Assembly: GCA_900753285.1 (NCBI GenBank)
Contig: CAADYN010000187.1
Location: 1-19,618, forward strand
From: Clostridia bacterium
GTDB lineage: Bacteria > Bacillota > Clostridia > Oscillospirales > CAG-272
Length of the DNA: 19,618 nucleotides
Direction of reading: 5' to 3'
Part shown: positions 1-6,410 of the stretch, one piece after another
Position numbering within the stretch: the first letter of the stretch is position 1
Layout: each line of letters starts with the position of its first letter
Notes under the pieces: model-generated
The model's input: only the letters and a program-made list of their open reading frames with translations
Told to the model about the DNA's origin: nothing
Database searches by the model: none
Position numbers and translations under genes: made by a program

Positions 1-6
1 CGGAAA

Positions 7-24
7 AGCCCGGAATAACGGGCT
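7..24. other. short GC hairpin at window edge
   Basis: AGCCCG (7-12) and CGGGCT (19-24) form a perfect 6-bp stem around a 6-nt loop. It may be the 3' end of a gene left of the window. There is no T-run after it, so it is a poor intrinsic terminator. Confidence 0.25.
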
Positions 25-114
25 ATACCGGCATATAAGAACATCTAAAGAGATAATTAGAAATCTATTAAATGATTATAATAAATATAAATATATAGGC
101 AAAGGGGCAAACAA

Positions 115-975
115 ATGAATTTTTCTGCATTCATAGATATATTAAATGAACTGCGAGTCCTCGGTATTAAAGTAACAAAAGATAATGTGCTTGTGGCAGA
201 ATGGCACAGCGAACCTGAATGCCGCAGAAACATATACTCCGCAACAAAAAGCTTTACCTCATGTGCTGTAGGCTTTGCTGTACAGGAAGGCTTATTATCA
301 CTTGACGAGAGGCTGACAGATGCATTTAATAGCGATATTCTGTCAGAACCCAACGAAAATCTTTGCGCCGCAACAGTACGTGATCTTCTAACAATGTGCC
401 TCGGTCAAGAAAAAGGCAGTCTCATGGGAAATCAGCGTCCTTTATACAAAGAAGATGACTGGGTAAAGTTAGCGTTATCAATTCCGTTCATATATAAACC
501 TGGCACACACTTTGTTTATAACAATGTCGGTCCGTATCTTGCCGGAATTCTTGTACAACGACGTTCCGGCTGTGACCTTGTATCCTATCTGACACCGCGT
601 CTGTTCTCTCATCTCGGAATTAAGCGACCAACATGGGAAACCGACCCACTTGGAAACAGCTTTGGTGCGGGCGGGCTGTTTCTCACGCTTTCCGAATTTC
701 ACAAGTTTGGTGAATTATATCTGAACAACGGCAAAGTTAACGGAAAACAGATTCTTTCTGAAAAATGGATTAAGGAAAGCACAACTAAATCCGATGTCGA
801 TTACTACGGCTATCTATTTTGGAGAGGTAAATACAATTCCTACAGAGCAGACGGAAAGTATTCACAAATATCTATGATTCTTCCGGAGAAAAATTCGGTA
901 ATAACAGTTGTGTCTGAATGTCGAAGAGGTGATGAGCTCATGAGCGTACTTTATGACATGGCAGCGGAACTTTAA
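115..975 (+). CDS. serine hydrolase, class C beta-lactamase family
   Basis: This 286-aa protein has the penicillin-binding/beta-lactamase transpeptidase fold typical of class C-like serine hydrolases (Beta-lactamase family, COG1680). The SxxK nucleophile motif is S42-A-T-K45 within YSATKSFTS, and the YxN motif is Y135-N-N137. The third (KTG-like) motif is not clear; the stretch RADGKYSQIS near residue 245 is in the right place. No signal peptide or membrane segment is visible, so it is probably cytoplasmic, and it is somewhat shorter than many relatives. Start: ATG 115 follows AGGGG with 8 nt spacing. The next gene is on the opposite strand, so it is monocistronic here. Family members include esterases and D-amino peptidases; the true substrate cannot be read from sequence, and resistance to beta-lactams should not be assumed. 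Confidence 0.85.
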   Translation: MNFSAFIDILNELRVLGIKVTKDNVLVAEWHSEPECRRNIYSATKSFTSCAVGFAVQEGLLSLDERLTDAFNSDILSEPNENLCAATVRDLLTMCLGQEKGSLMGNQRPLYKEDDWVKLALSIPFIYKPGTHFVYNNVGPYLAGILVQRRSGCDLVSYLTPRLFSHLGIKRPTWETDPLGNSFGAGGLFLTLSEFHKFGELYLNNGKVNGKQILSEKWIKESTTKSDVDYYGYLFWRGKYNSYRADGKYSQISMILPEKNSVITVVSECRRGDELMSVLYDMAAEL

Positions 976-982
976 TAAAACC

Positions 983-1018
983 AAAAAAATCCCTCACATA
1001 TCAAACGTGAAGGATTTT
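983..1018 (-). terminator. intrinsic terminator of the GH127 transcription unit
   Basis: AAAATCCCTCAC (986-997) pairs with GTGAAGGATTTT (1007-1018) apart from one position that is a G-U wobble in the minus-strand RNA. Read on the minus strand the stem runs into a T-rich tract (TTTTTTTGG, 989-981). It sits just after the stop of the small ORF 1026-1208 and may also work weakly for the convergent serine hydrolase gene. Confidence 0.7.
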
Positions 1019-1025
1019 CCGGACA

Positions 1026-1208
1026 TTATTCAGCGTCGCCCACACCGGGGAGTTCGCTGAGCTTTATCTTCATTATCTTTTCAAGAGACTTTGCGCGGGA
1101 TGCGAGTGTGTTCTTCTTTGAGTCGAAGAGCTGACGCATTGCACCGTCTCTGAGCTCACCGCAGAATGTTGAGTCGCCGAGGTCATCCAAGCGCAAGAGT
1201 TTTTTTAT
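1026..1208 (-). CDS. small hypothetical protein (60 codons) after GH127, no ATG start
   Basis: Directly downstream of GH127 a minus-strand frame is open for 60 codons from 1208 to the TAA at 1026-1028. Its codon use (CTC, AAG, GAC, CGC, GGT) matches the neighbours, and the product is a charged peptide beginning IKKLLRLDDLGDS and ending SELPGVGDAE. I do not recognise the family. The GH127 stop codon overlaps a perfect AGGAGG, and exactly 6 nt after it comes ATA (1208-1206), where ATG would be expected. In-frame TTG codons lie 18 and 24 nt from the AGGAGG, too far for a normal site; the first in-frame ATG is at codon 24. So it either uses an AUA start, is an ATG-to-ATA mutant, or starts at TTG. 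The terminator just beyond suggests a two-gene GH127 operon. Confidence 0.5.
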   Translation of the reverse strand: MKKLLRLDDLGDSTFCGELRDGAMRQLFDSKKNTLASRAKSLEKIMKIKLSELPGVGDAE

Positions 1209-1219
1209 GTCGATCCTCC

Positions 1220-3076
1220 TTACATATCATATTCGGCAAACGGGCGGTACAAAAGTCCTTCCCATCCGTCGGTATTCATTGTGTCTGTTACATATCCGTC
1301 CTGCCTAAACCATATTCTCATGGGAAGCGGACCGTTGTTGTTCCATGTTCTGTATTCAATGAGCGTGAATTCTTCTCCGTCCTTTGATTTTACCGTGACA
1401 GTTCCGTCGGAGTTCATCACGGGCTTATCACTGCCGAGTGTGAAGTCAAGCTCTTCCCAGTTTTCTACCTTCTTTTCGCAGCAGTAGAGAACGGGACCGC
1501 GCATGAAAGCAACTCTTCCGTGGTCTGCGTCAACATACGGATGTGCCATGAGCTTCATAAGCGGCTTGTCCATCTCGACTGTGACAACGGCACGATGTCC
1601 GGCTTCAACTACGGCGTATCCTTTTACGATGACTTCGGGAGCTTTGCCGTTTACCTTGAAGTTTCTTGCCCACGCGGGAATTCTCAGCATAAGGCGGACG
1701 TTTTCGTCGGATTCAAGTGTGACCTTGCCGTTTTTGTAGGACAGCTTTGTAGAACCAAATGATACTTCCGACTCAATGTAGAGGTTCAGCATAATGTCGC
1801 GGTTCTTCTTCGCCCAGATATAACGCGGCATTTCGCCTACTATCTTGAGCAGCATGGGAGGACAGCAGGGGCAGCCGTGCCAGCTCCAACGCTCAAAATC
1901 TCCGCGAGTCTCAAGAGGATTCTGGTATGTGTAGTGATCGCCGGACGCAGATACAGACGCGGGTACAACGTTGTTCAGCGTGTTTTCGACTACATCCCAA
2001 ACTGAAGCGTCCGAGGTGATTCTGAACATAGCTCCGCCGAAAAGCGCAAGTCCGACGCCGGCACAGGTTTCAAGATATGCGTTGTTCGGAAGATCGTACT
2101 GCTGACCGAAGCTCTCGTCTCCGGGCGCTACGCCTACGCATCCGTTTATGTGGAGCTTTGATTCCGCAATATCCCTCCAGATAAGGTAAGCGGCGTGTGC
2201 AAGCTCTTCATCCCTGCTCGACGCTGCGGCTTCTGCCATACCTTCATAGAAAAGGACTGCTCGGACGGCGTGACCTACAGCTTCATGCTGATCTCTTGCG
2301 GCACAATGATCCTGAGCGTATTCTCTGAGGAACGGCGGGAATGTGTGTCTGTCCTTATGGTTTCCTTTGTTGTTGATGAGGTCAAGGCACAGGCGGAGAT
2401 ACTCACCTCTTACCGCGCCTACTTCTTCTGCAAGCTCGGGATTTTCTTCAAAAAGTCTTTCAAGCTCGACAAGCGCGGTTTCTGTGATGGAGTGCTCGGT
2501 GGTAACGTTCCACTTCGGTGCGTCTCCTATGACTGAGCAGAGGTAGTTCGCCATTTTTACAGCCACTTTAAGAAGTGTAGTTTTCTTTGTTGCTCTGTAG
2601 TGGTGTACTCCGGCTTCGATAAGACAACCCGCATTGTACACCTCATGCTGCCAGCGAATGTTGCCACCGTTTCTGCCCCATCTCTGCTCCGGTCTCTCGA
2701 GAGTGGTGTAAGGGTTGATGTATCCCTCGGGATCTGCGTCCTGCGCCTTCTTTATCGCTTCGATTATTTCGTCAAGAAGAGCGTCGATTTCAGCATTCGG
2801 CTCGTGTACGAATATGTCGGAAATACCGCGAATGCACTCACAGATGAGTCCATGATACCACGGAGGACCTGCATGACCGCCTTGTTCACCTCTTGCAACG
2901 CGGTTGTAGTTCTCGATAGCTCCGTCGGCGAGGAATTTCTTTAAAATATCCGGCACTGACACGGTGCGAATCTTGCTTGTGAAGTCCGAGAAGAATCCGT
3001 CGCACAGTCTCACGTCGGCAATGTCGGCATACTTCGGGAATTCACCGTAAATCATGGTTTTGGAGTAGTTTTCCAT
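1220..3076 (-). CDS. GH127 beta-L-arabinofuranosidase-type glycoside hydrolase
   Basis: A 618-aa protein of the GH127 (DUF1680) family, whose characterised members remove beta-L-arabinofuranose with a zinc-bound cysteine as nucleophile. The family signature HGCPCCPP is at residues 400-407; C404-C405 correspond to the zinc/nucleophile cysteine pair, C338 in YLETCAG to the third cysteine, and E321 (GDESFG) probably to the zinc ligand/acid. The N-terminal alpha/alpha-barrel region contains the typical HTFPPFLREYAQDH and EAVGHAVRA blocks (residues 244-273). Length is close to that of characterised members (about 650 aa). No signal peptide, so it acts on imported oligosaccharides. AAGGAG lies upstream of ATG 3076. 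It is divergent from the AraC gene and has its own promoter. Other GH127 specificities are possible. Confidence 0.9.
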   Translation of the reverse strand: MENYSKTMIYGEFPKYADIADVRLCDGFFSDFTSKIRTVSVPDILKKFLADGAIENYNRVARGEQGGHAGPPWYHGLICECIRGISDIFVHEPNAEIDALLDEIIEAIKKAQDADPEGYINPYTTLERPEQRWGRNGGNIRWQHEVYNAGCLIEAGVHHYRATKKTTLLKVAVKMANYLCSVIGDAPKWNVTTEHSITETALVELERLFEENPELAEEVGAVRGEYLRLCLDLINNKGNHKDRHTFPPFLREYAQDHCAARDQHEAVGHAVRAVLFYEGMAEAAASSRDEELAHAAYLIWRDIAESKLHINGCVGVAPGDESFGQQYDLPNNAYLETCAGVGLALFGGAMFRITSDASVWDVVENTLNNVVPASVSASGDHYTYQNPLETRGDFERWSWHGCPCCPPMLLKIVGEMPRYIWAKKNRDIMLNLYIESEVSFGSTKLSYKNGKVTLESDENVRLMLRIPAWARNFKVNGKAPEVIVKGYAVVEAGHRAVVTVEMDKPLMKLMAHPYVDADHGRVAFMRGPVLYCCEKKVENWEELDFTLGSDKPVMNSDGTVTVKSKDGEEFTLIEYRTWNNNGPLPMRIWFRQDGYVTDTMNTDGWEGLLYRPFAEYDM

Positions 3077-3117
3077 TTAAGTCTCCTTATCTGTTTTCGT
3101 AAGTTTTAAACAAATGA

Positions 3118-3146
3118 ATTATAGCAGACAAGGTATTTTCGTACAA
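3118..3146 (-). promoter_or_regulatory. promoter for GH127 gene
   Basis: On the minus strand TTGTAC (3146-3141) and a perfect TATAAT (3123-3118) are separated by exactly 17 nt, about 40 nt upstream of the GH127 start codon. It faces away from the AraC promoter, leaving about 50 bp between the two -35 boxes for regulator binding. Confidence 0.75.
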
Positions 3147-3199
3147 CCTTTTTTTATTATATTAGGTGGACAATTCTTAGTTTTTTTAGTCTCTCACAC

Positions 3200-3228
3200 T
3201 TGACAACGCGGAAACGCCGAACTATAAT
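3200..3228 (+). promoter_or_regulatory. consensus sigma-A promoter for AraC gene
   Basis: TTGACA (3200-3205), 17-nt spacer, TATAAT (3223-3228): a perfect consensus promoter. It places transcription start near 3235, which rules out the in-frame TTG at 3200 as the start codon of the downstream gene because that TTG is part of the -35 box. Confidence 0.9.
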
Positions 3229-3262
3229 TAAGCTGAGTTATTACATAAAGCGGAGGAATGCA

Positions 3263-4204
3263 ATGCTGTATCTGTGCCACGATGTTTCCGCTCCCGTAGA
3301 ATACTGCACAAGCGGAAAGTTTGTCTGTGACAAGGGAGGGGCTGTACACCCGCGAAGAACGCTCGACAGCTATGTGCTTCTTCTCGGATGCGAGGGAGAA
3401 TACGCCATTGAGCAGGACGGTGTGGAATATATGCTGACTCCGGGGACGTACATGCTCCTTTTAGCGGGTCACACTCACGGGGGAACAAAACCCTGCCCGC
3501 CGAAGCTGTCCCACTTCTGGTGTCATTTTTACCTGAAAAGCGGAACATACATAACGGACGCGCCGAGCATAAAATCCGTGGAAACAAAAAATTCCGGATA
3601 TGCCCCGCTCAATATTCCGCCTTATACCTGCGAAAACGAGGAGCTTATTCTTCCGGAATTCGGTACAATACCGTCTACTGAAAAATACAGACTGCTATTC
3701 AATTCTCTAATTGACTCTTCCCTCAGCGGAAACAGATTCCGTCGCGAGATTTGCAACAACATTATCACCGAGATTCTGCTTGAGCTGTCCGACACATTTC
3801 TCTCGTCAAATGCTCCATCAGCTAAACAGTCCAGTCTCGCGCTCACCGAAAACGTCACGGAATACATAAGAATTAACGCCGCTTCAATAAAGAATGTCTC
3901 CGATGTGGCGGACTATTTCGGATATAATCCCGAGTATCTAACCACGCTTGTGAAAAAGAACACATCGCACTCGATAATCGACTGCATCAACATGAGCAAA
4001 ATCTCCCGCGCAAAGGAAATGCTTCTCGGCACAAACCTCAGAGTCTCGGAAATTGCACCACTCTGCGGCTTCACGGATTCAAAATATTTCAGCCGTCTGT
4101 TCCACAAGCTGACCGACACAACTCCGGGAGAATACCGTAACACGTACTCAAAAATGCACCTAAACGGCGAAAGCAAAACGGAAGAAGAGCAGGTGAAAAA
4201 ATGA
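3263..4204 (+). CDS. AraC family transcriptional regulator
   Basis: A 313-aa one-component regulator: N-terminal cupin-like sugar-sensing domain (about residues 10-95, ending in a GTYMLLLAGHTHGG turn) and a C-terminal AraC double helix-turn-helix (about 193-292), with SDVADYFGYNPEYLTTLV as the first helix pair and VSEIAPLCGFTDSKYFSRLF as the second. The C-terminal 20 residues are charged. Start chosen at ATG 3263, 6 nt after GGAGG; the frame extends upstream to a TTG at 3200 but that lies inside the promoter. The stop overlaps the next gene's start (ATGA, 4201-4204), so the two are translationally coupled. Divergent from GH127, which it very likely regulates; the effector is unknown. Confidence 0.9.
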   Translation: MLYLCHDVSAPVEYCTSGKFVCDKGGAVHPRRTLDSYVLLLGCEGEYAIEQDGVEYMLTPGTYMLLLAGHTHGGTKPCPPKLSHFWCHFYLKSGTYITDAPSIKSVETKNSGYAPLNIPPYTCENEELILPEFGTIPSTEKYRLLFNSLIDSSLSGNRFRREICNNIITEILLELSDTFLSSNAPSAKQSSLALTENVTEYIRINAASIKNVSDVADYFGYNPEYLTTLVKKNTSHSIIDCINMSKISRAKEMLLGTNLRVSEIAPLCGFTDSKYFSRLFHKLTDTTPGEYRNTYSKMHLNGESKTEEEQVKK

Positions 4205-4788
4205 CTTCAATCAAGATAAGCGACAAAATCAGTTATATAAAAGCAAGCGAAAATCCGCTCTCGGCTGACGTCGGCATAATAAACGTGTGCGGCGCAACAT
4301 GGCTGTACGACGTCGGAAGCAACGAGGATATCACTAAACTACTCTGCGGCGAATATAACGTCGTTTTGTCGCATTTTCACACGGATCACATCGGAAACAT
4401 AGACAAAATCCGCGCAAAGGATACCTATCTCTCCGCTACTACATATGCTCACGTTCACCGCGGAACTGTGGTTGACAGCGATATTGTCACGGATGAGATG
4501 CACATCTTCCCTCTGCCGTCAAGCCATGCCAAGGGATGCCTCGGTCTTGAAGTGGACGGAACATACGCTTTTGTCGGAGACGCGCTCTACTGCAAGGCAA
4601 AGGACGGAGGTTATGCTTACAATGCTCAGCTTTTGAAGGACGAGATTGAAGTTTTAAAAAATCTCCGCTCGCGGTATCTTCTTGTCAGCCACCATGACGG
4701 ATTCATTCGCGAAAAGGACGAGGTCATAGCCGAGCTTGATGAGATTTACAAAAGGCGTGAGAAGAACGCGGCGTATATCATGATATGA
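4201..4788 (+). CDS. small metallo-beta-lactamase-fold hydrolase
   Basis: A 195-aa stand-alone MBL-fold protein. The metal-binding motif HxHxDH is intact as H58-F-H60-T-D62-H63, followed by a third-site histidine in PSSHAKG (H109), an aspartate in FVGDALY (D127) and a terminal histidine pair in VSHHDGF (H164/H165). No signal peptide; cytoplasmic. It starts at ATG 4201, overlapping the AraC stop by 4 nt, so it is made with the regulator. MBL-fold enzymes hydrolyse many esters, thioesters and phosphodiesters; the substrate is not evident, and its link to the GH127/AraC locus is by operon only. It ends against the convergent Nudix gene (stop codons adjoin, 4788/4789) with no obvious terminator between them. 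Confidence 0.85.
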   Translation: MTSIKISDKISYIKASENPLSADVGIINVCGATWLYDVGSNEDITKLLCGEYNVVLSHFHTDHIGNIDKIRAKDTYLSATTYAHVHRGTVVDSDIVTDEMHIFPLPSSHAKGCLGLEVDGTYAFVGDALYCKAKDGGYAYNAQLLKDEIEVLKNLRSRYLLVSHHDGFIREKDEVIAELDEIYKRREKNAAYIMI

Positions 4789-5706
4789 TTAAATCTCCGC
4801 AAACGTAAAAAAGTCGTATATCCATTCAGCCGGAATGAAGTGCTCGTTTTTCACAAGTTCAAGTATAGTGTCCTTATCGGCAAGCATAGCGTCGCAGGTC
4901 TCCCCTTCAAGCAGCTTAACGTCAGACAGCTCAAACTCATGCTCAAAAAGCCAGTTATCGACAAACGTGTCCGTATATCTTCTTGAGAGTATGAGTTTTC
5001 CTTTTGCTCTGTCAAGCTCCAGTCCCGTCTCTTCACGAACCTCACGAACCGCGGCACTGAGGCTGTCGTCCCCCGCAACCGCACTTCCGCCCGTGCATTC
5101 CCACATTCCCGCAAAGCCTTTGTTCGGGGAGCGTTTTGTCAGCAGGAATTGTCCGTCGCTGCGTCTTACAAACACCTGCACCGTCAAATGATAATCCCCC
5201 TCGTCAAGAGCTTCGCCGCGCTTATGCAGTCGTCCCTTCAGATTTCTGTCCGCGTCGTACACATCCCACAGCTCATCGGGACTGCTCATCAGGTTCAGCC
5301 ATCCCTGCGTATGCTCGTAAAGCTCCGGTTGAATGTCGGGATACGTCAGCTTGTCGGGCAGGCAGTCGCTAAGGAGTATTTCCGTGATTTCAAAATTCGG
5401 GAGTTTGTCGAGCCTTTTTACCTCCGCATAGAACAGCGCGCCGTAAGTTGTGACTCCGTTGTTCGTGCAGCTGTAGTCTGTAATCTTTTTCAGAGTAAAA
5501 TCGACCGCTCCGGTTTCCTCGTACAGCTCTCGGCGGGCGCAGTCTTCGGTGGTTTCTCCCTCCTCGCGGTGTCCTCCCGGAATTTCCCACGTTTCCCTGT
5601 CAAAGCGTCTGCCGAAAATCCATTTGCCCTCATATTTCGCCATAATCACGGAGAATCCGATTTTTTCGTCCGGCACAGTCTCGTGTACGCAAATTTTTAC
5701 CATCAT
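4789..5706 (-). CDS. tandem Nudix hydrolase (two Nudix domains)
   Basis: A 305-aa protein with two complete Nudix domains. Box 1 fits GX5EX7REUXEEXGU exactly (G45, E51, R59-E60, E63-E64, G66). Box 2 (G207 to L229) keeps REVREETGL but has Asp213 where the first Glu of the motif belongs. The first domain resembles MutT/ADP-ribose-type enzymes (EIPGGHREEGE); the second resembles the IPP isomerase-like Nudix group (DVYDADRNLKGRLHKRGE, residues 148-164, then MWECTGGS). Nudix enzymes cleave nucleoside diphosphate-X compounds with Mg2+ or Mn2+. ATG 5706 has AAAAGGATGG upstream; Met2 is an equally possible start. It is monocistronic with its own promoter. The pair may act as housecleaning phosphohydrolases; substrates unknown. 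Confidence 0.85.
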   Translation of the reverse strand: MMVKICVHETVPDEKIGFSVIMAKYEGKWIFGRRFDRETWEIPGGHREEGETTEDCARRELYEETGAVDFTLKKITDYSCTNNGVTTYGALFYAEVKRLDKLPNFEITEILLSDCLPDKLTYPDIQPELYEHTQGWLNLMSSPDELWDVYDADRNLKGRLHKRGEALDEGDYHLTVQVFVRRSDGQFLLTKRSPNKGFAGMWECTGGSAVAGDDSLSAAVREVREETGLELDRAKGKLILSRRYTDTFVDNWLFEHEFELSDVKLLEGETCDAMLADKDTILELVKNEHFIPAEWIYDFFTFAEI

Positions 5707-5738
5707 ATTATTCCATCCTTTTTAGCTATAGTGTAGAG

Positions 5739-5767
5739 ATTATATCACATTGCGCCGCTCTTTTCAA
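5739..5767 (-). promoter_or_regulatory. promoter for Nudix gene
   Basis: Minus strand TTGAAA (5767-5762), 17-nt spacer, TATAAT (5744-5739), about 32 nt before the Nudix start. It is back-to-back with the promoter of the CD3324-type gene. Confidence 0.8.
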
Positions 5768-5803
5768 TTGTCCGCGAAAGAATGGATTAACGAGTTCTTT
5801 CCC

Positions 5804-5832
5804 TTGATTTTATGTGTCCGTTGAGTTATAAT
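5804..5832 (+). promoter_or_regulatory. promoter for the CD3324-type gene and its leader
   Basis: TTGATT (5804-5809), 17-nt spacer, TATAAT (5827-5832). Predicted transcription start is near 5839, giving a leader of roughly 230 nt before the conserved coding region. Confidence 0.75.
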
Positions 5833-5840
5833 AAAGTCAC

Positions 5841-6066
5841 GGTAAGGGTGAATCTCATTCCCGGGATGAAGTTCACTCGCCGAATTCGTAAAGAAGGAGG
5901 TAGCTGAATAATGATCGAATCTATGGAGGTGGCAGTTTACTGATCTGCCCACGATCATAATTACTGCCGCTGTGAATAGTCGGAATAGCTCGAAAGATTT
6001 TACACCTGTAAATCTTATCGGGCTGTTTCCGCGTACAATAACATCATGGTTACGAAAGGCGGTAAC
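5841..6066 (+). ncRNA. candidate structured 5' leader RNA
   Basis: Between the promoter at 5804-5832 and the CD3324-type coding region nearly every stretch can pair. P1: GGTAAGGGTGAA (5841-5852) with TTCACTCGCC (5872-5881). P2: ATGATCG (5911-5917) with CGATCAT (5952-5958), enclosing GTGGCAG/CTGCCCAC. P3: a long imperfect hairpin 5981-6031, CGGAA...TTCCG outside, AGCTCGA/TCGGGCT in the middle, AAGATT/AATCTT at the tip. P4: GTTAC (6049-6053) with GTAAC (6062-6066), which encloses the only SD-like sequence (AAAGGCGG) before the gene. No U-run follows P3, so it is not a simple terminator. I cannot assign it to a known riboswitch or sRNA class. Hairpins were found by eye, not by energy calculation. 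Confidence 0.4.
5911..5943 (+). CDS. possible 10-codon upstream ORF / leader peptide
   Basis: A strong ribosome binding site AAGGAGG (5894-5900) is followed, 10 nt on, by ATG and nine sense codons to TGA (5941-5943), encoding MIESMEVAVY. It lies inside the leader and its first codons form one arm of hairpin P2, so translating it would open that hairpin. There is no run of a single amino acid that would suggest classical attenuation. This is the best SD in the leader, yet it does not serve the main gene. Confidence 0.4.
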   Translation: MIESMEVAVY

Positions 6067-6070
6067 AATT

Positions 6071-6343
6071 ATCAGATACCTACGCGCCGATGAGGTTCTG
6101 CCGACAGAGCTTCTTGAAGAAATCAAGCGTTACATTGACGAAGGCTGCGCTATTTATATTCCGAAATCGCAGGAAAAGTGCGTCTGGGGAGGAAAAAGCG
6201 GCTCCCGTGAGCTACTCGACAGGCGCAACGACGAAATACGCATCGCATACTCAAACGGAGAAGACATTCTCTCCCTGAGCGAACGATACTGCCTATGCGA
6301 GGACAGCATACGGAAGATACTGAAAAAGAACCGCGCAGGCTAA
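6071..6343 (+). CDS. CD3324 family small helix-turn-helix-type protein, start codon unclear
   Basis: The product from RYLRADEVLP to IRKILKKNRAG (about 90 aa) matches the CD3324 family of clostridial small proteins: an N-terminal VLPTELLEEIKRYIDEG helix, an IYIPK segment, a WGGKSGSRELLDRRN helix and a C-terminal SLSERYCLCEDSIRKIL helix-turn-helix-like end. Family members normally begin M-(K/R)-Y directly before this region, but here that position is ATC (6071-6073), preceded by ATT. AAAGGCGG ends 8 nt before the ATC, correct SD spacing. The frame is open upstream to a GTG at 5972, but that GTG lacks an SD and lies by the P3 hairpin, and the extra 33 residues look non-coding. So it uses a near-cognate start, has lost its ATG, or begins at GTG 5972. 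Function unknown; DNA binding is inferred. Confidence 0.6.
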   Translation: MRYLRADEVLPTELLEEIKRYIDEGCAIYIPKSQEKCVWGGKSGSRELLDRRNDEIRIAYSNGEDILSLSERYCLCEDSIRKILKKNRAG

Positions 6344-6351
6344 CGAAAAAC

Positions 6352-6402
6352 AAAAAAAGCATCCAAAAGTCAGAATTTTCTCCGACTGAGGATGCTTTTT
6401 TT
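6352..6402. terminator. strong bidirectional intrinsic terminator
   Basis: AAAAAAAGCATCC (6352-6364) pairs perfectly with GGATGCTTTTTTT (6390-6402), and the loop adds AGTC/GACT. With A- and T-runs on both sides it can stop the CD3324-type gene from the left and the thiI-pncB-radical SAM group from the right. Confidence 0.9.
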
Positions 6403-6410
6403 CGGTTATA

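Noticed and set aside
115..975. Beta-lactam resistance gene
   Set aside because: It has SxxK and YxN but no signal peptide and no clear KTG motif; the family is mostly esterases and peptidases.
2195..2944. Plus-strand ORFs opposite GH127
   Set aside because: Antisense shadows of a well-supported GH127 gene; no ribosome binding sites or recognisable domains.
3200..3262. N-terminal extension of the AraC protein starting at TTG 3200
   Set aside because: The TTG is part of a perfect -35 box and the -10 box lies inside the extension; ATG 3263 has a good SD.
5911..5990. Holin-like small toxin beginning MEVAVY in the leader of the CD3324-type gene
   Set aside because: The frame stops after 10 codons and there is no 20-residue membrane segment; kept only as a possible upstream ORF.
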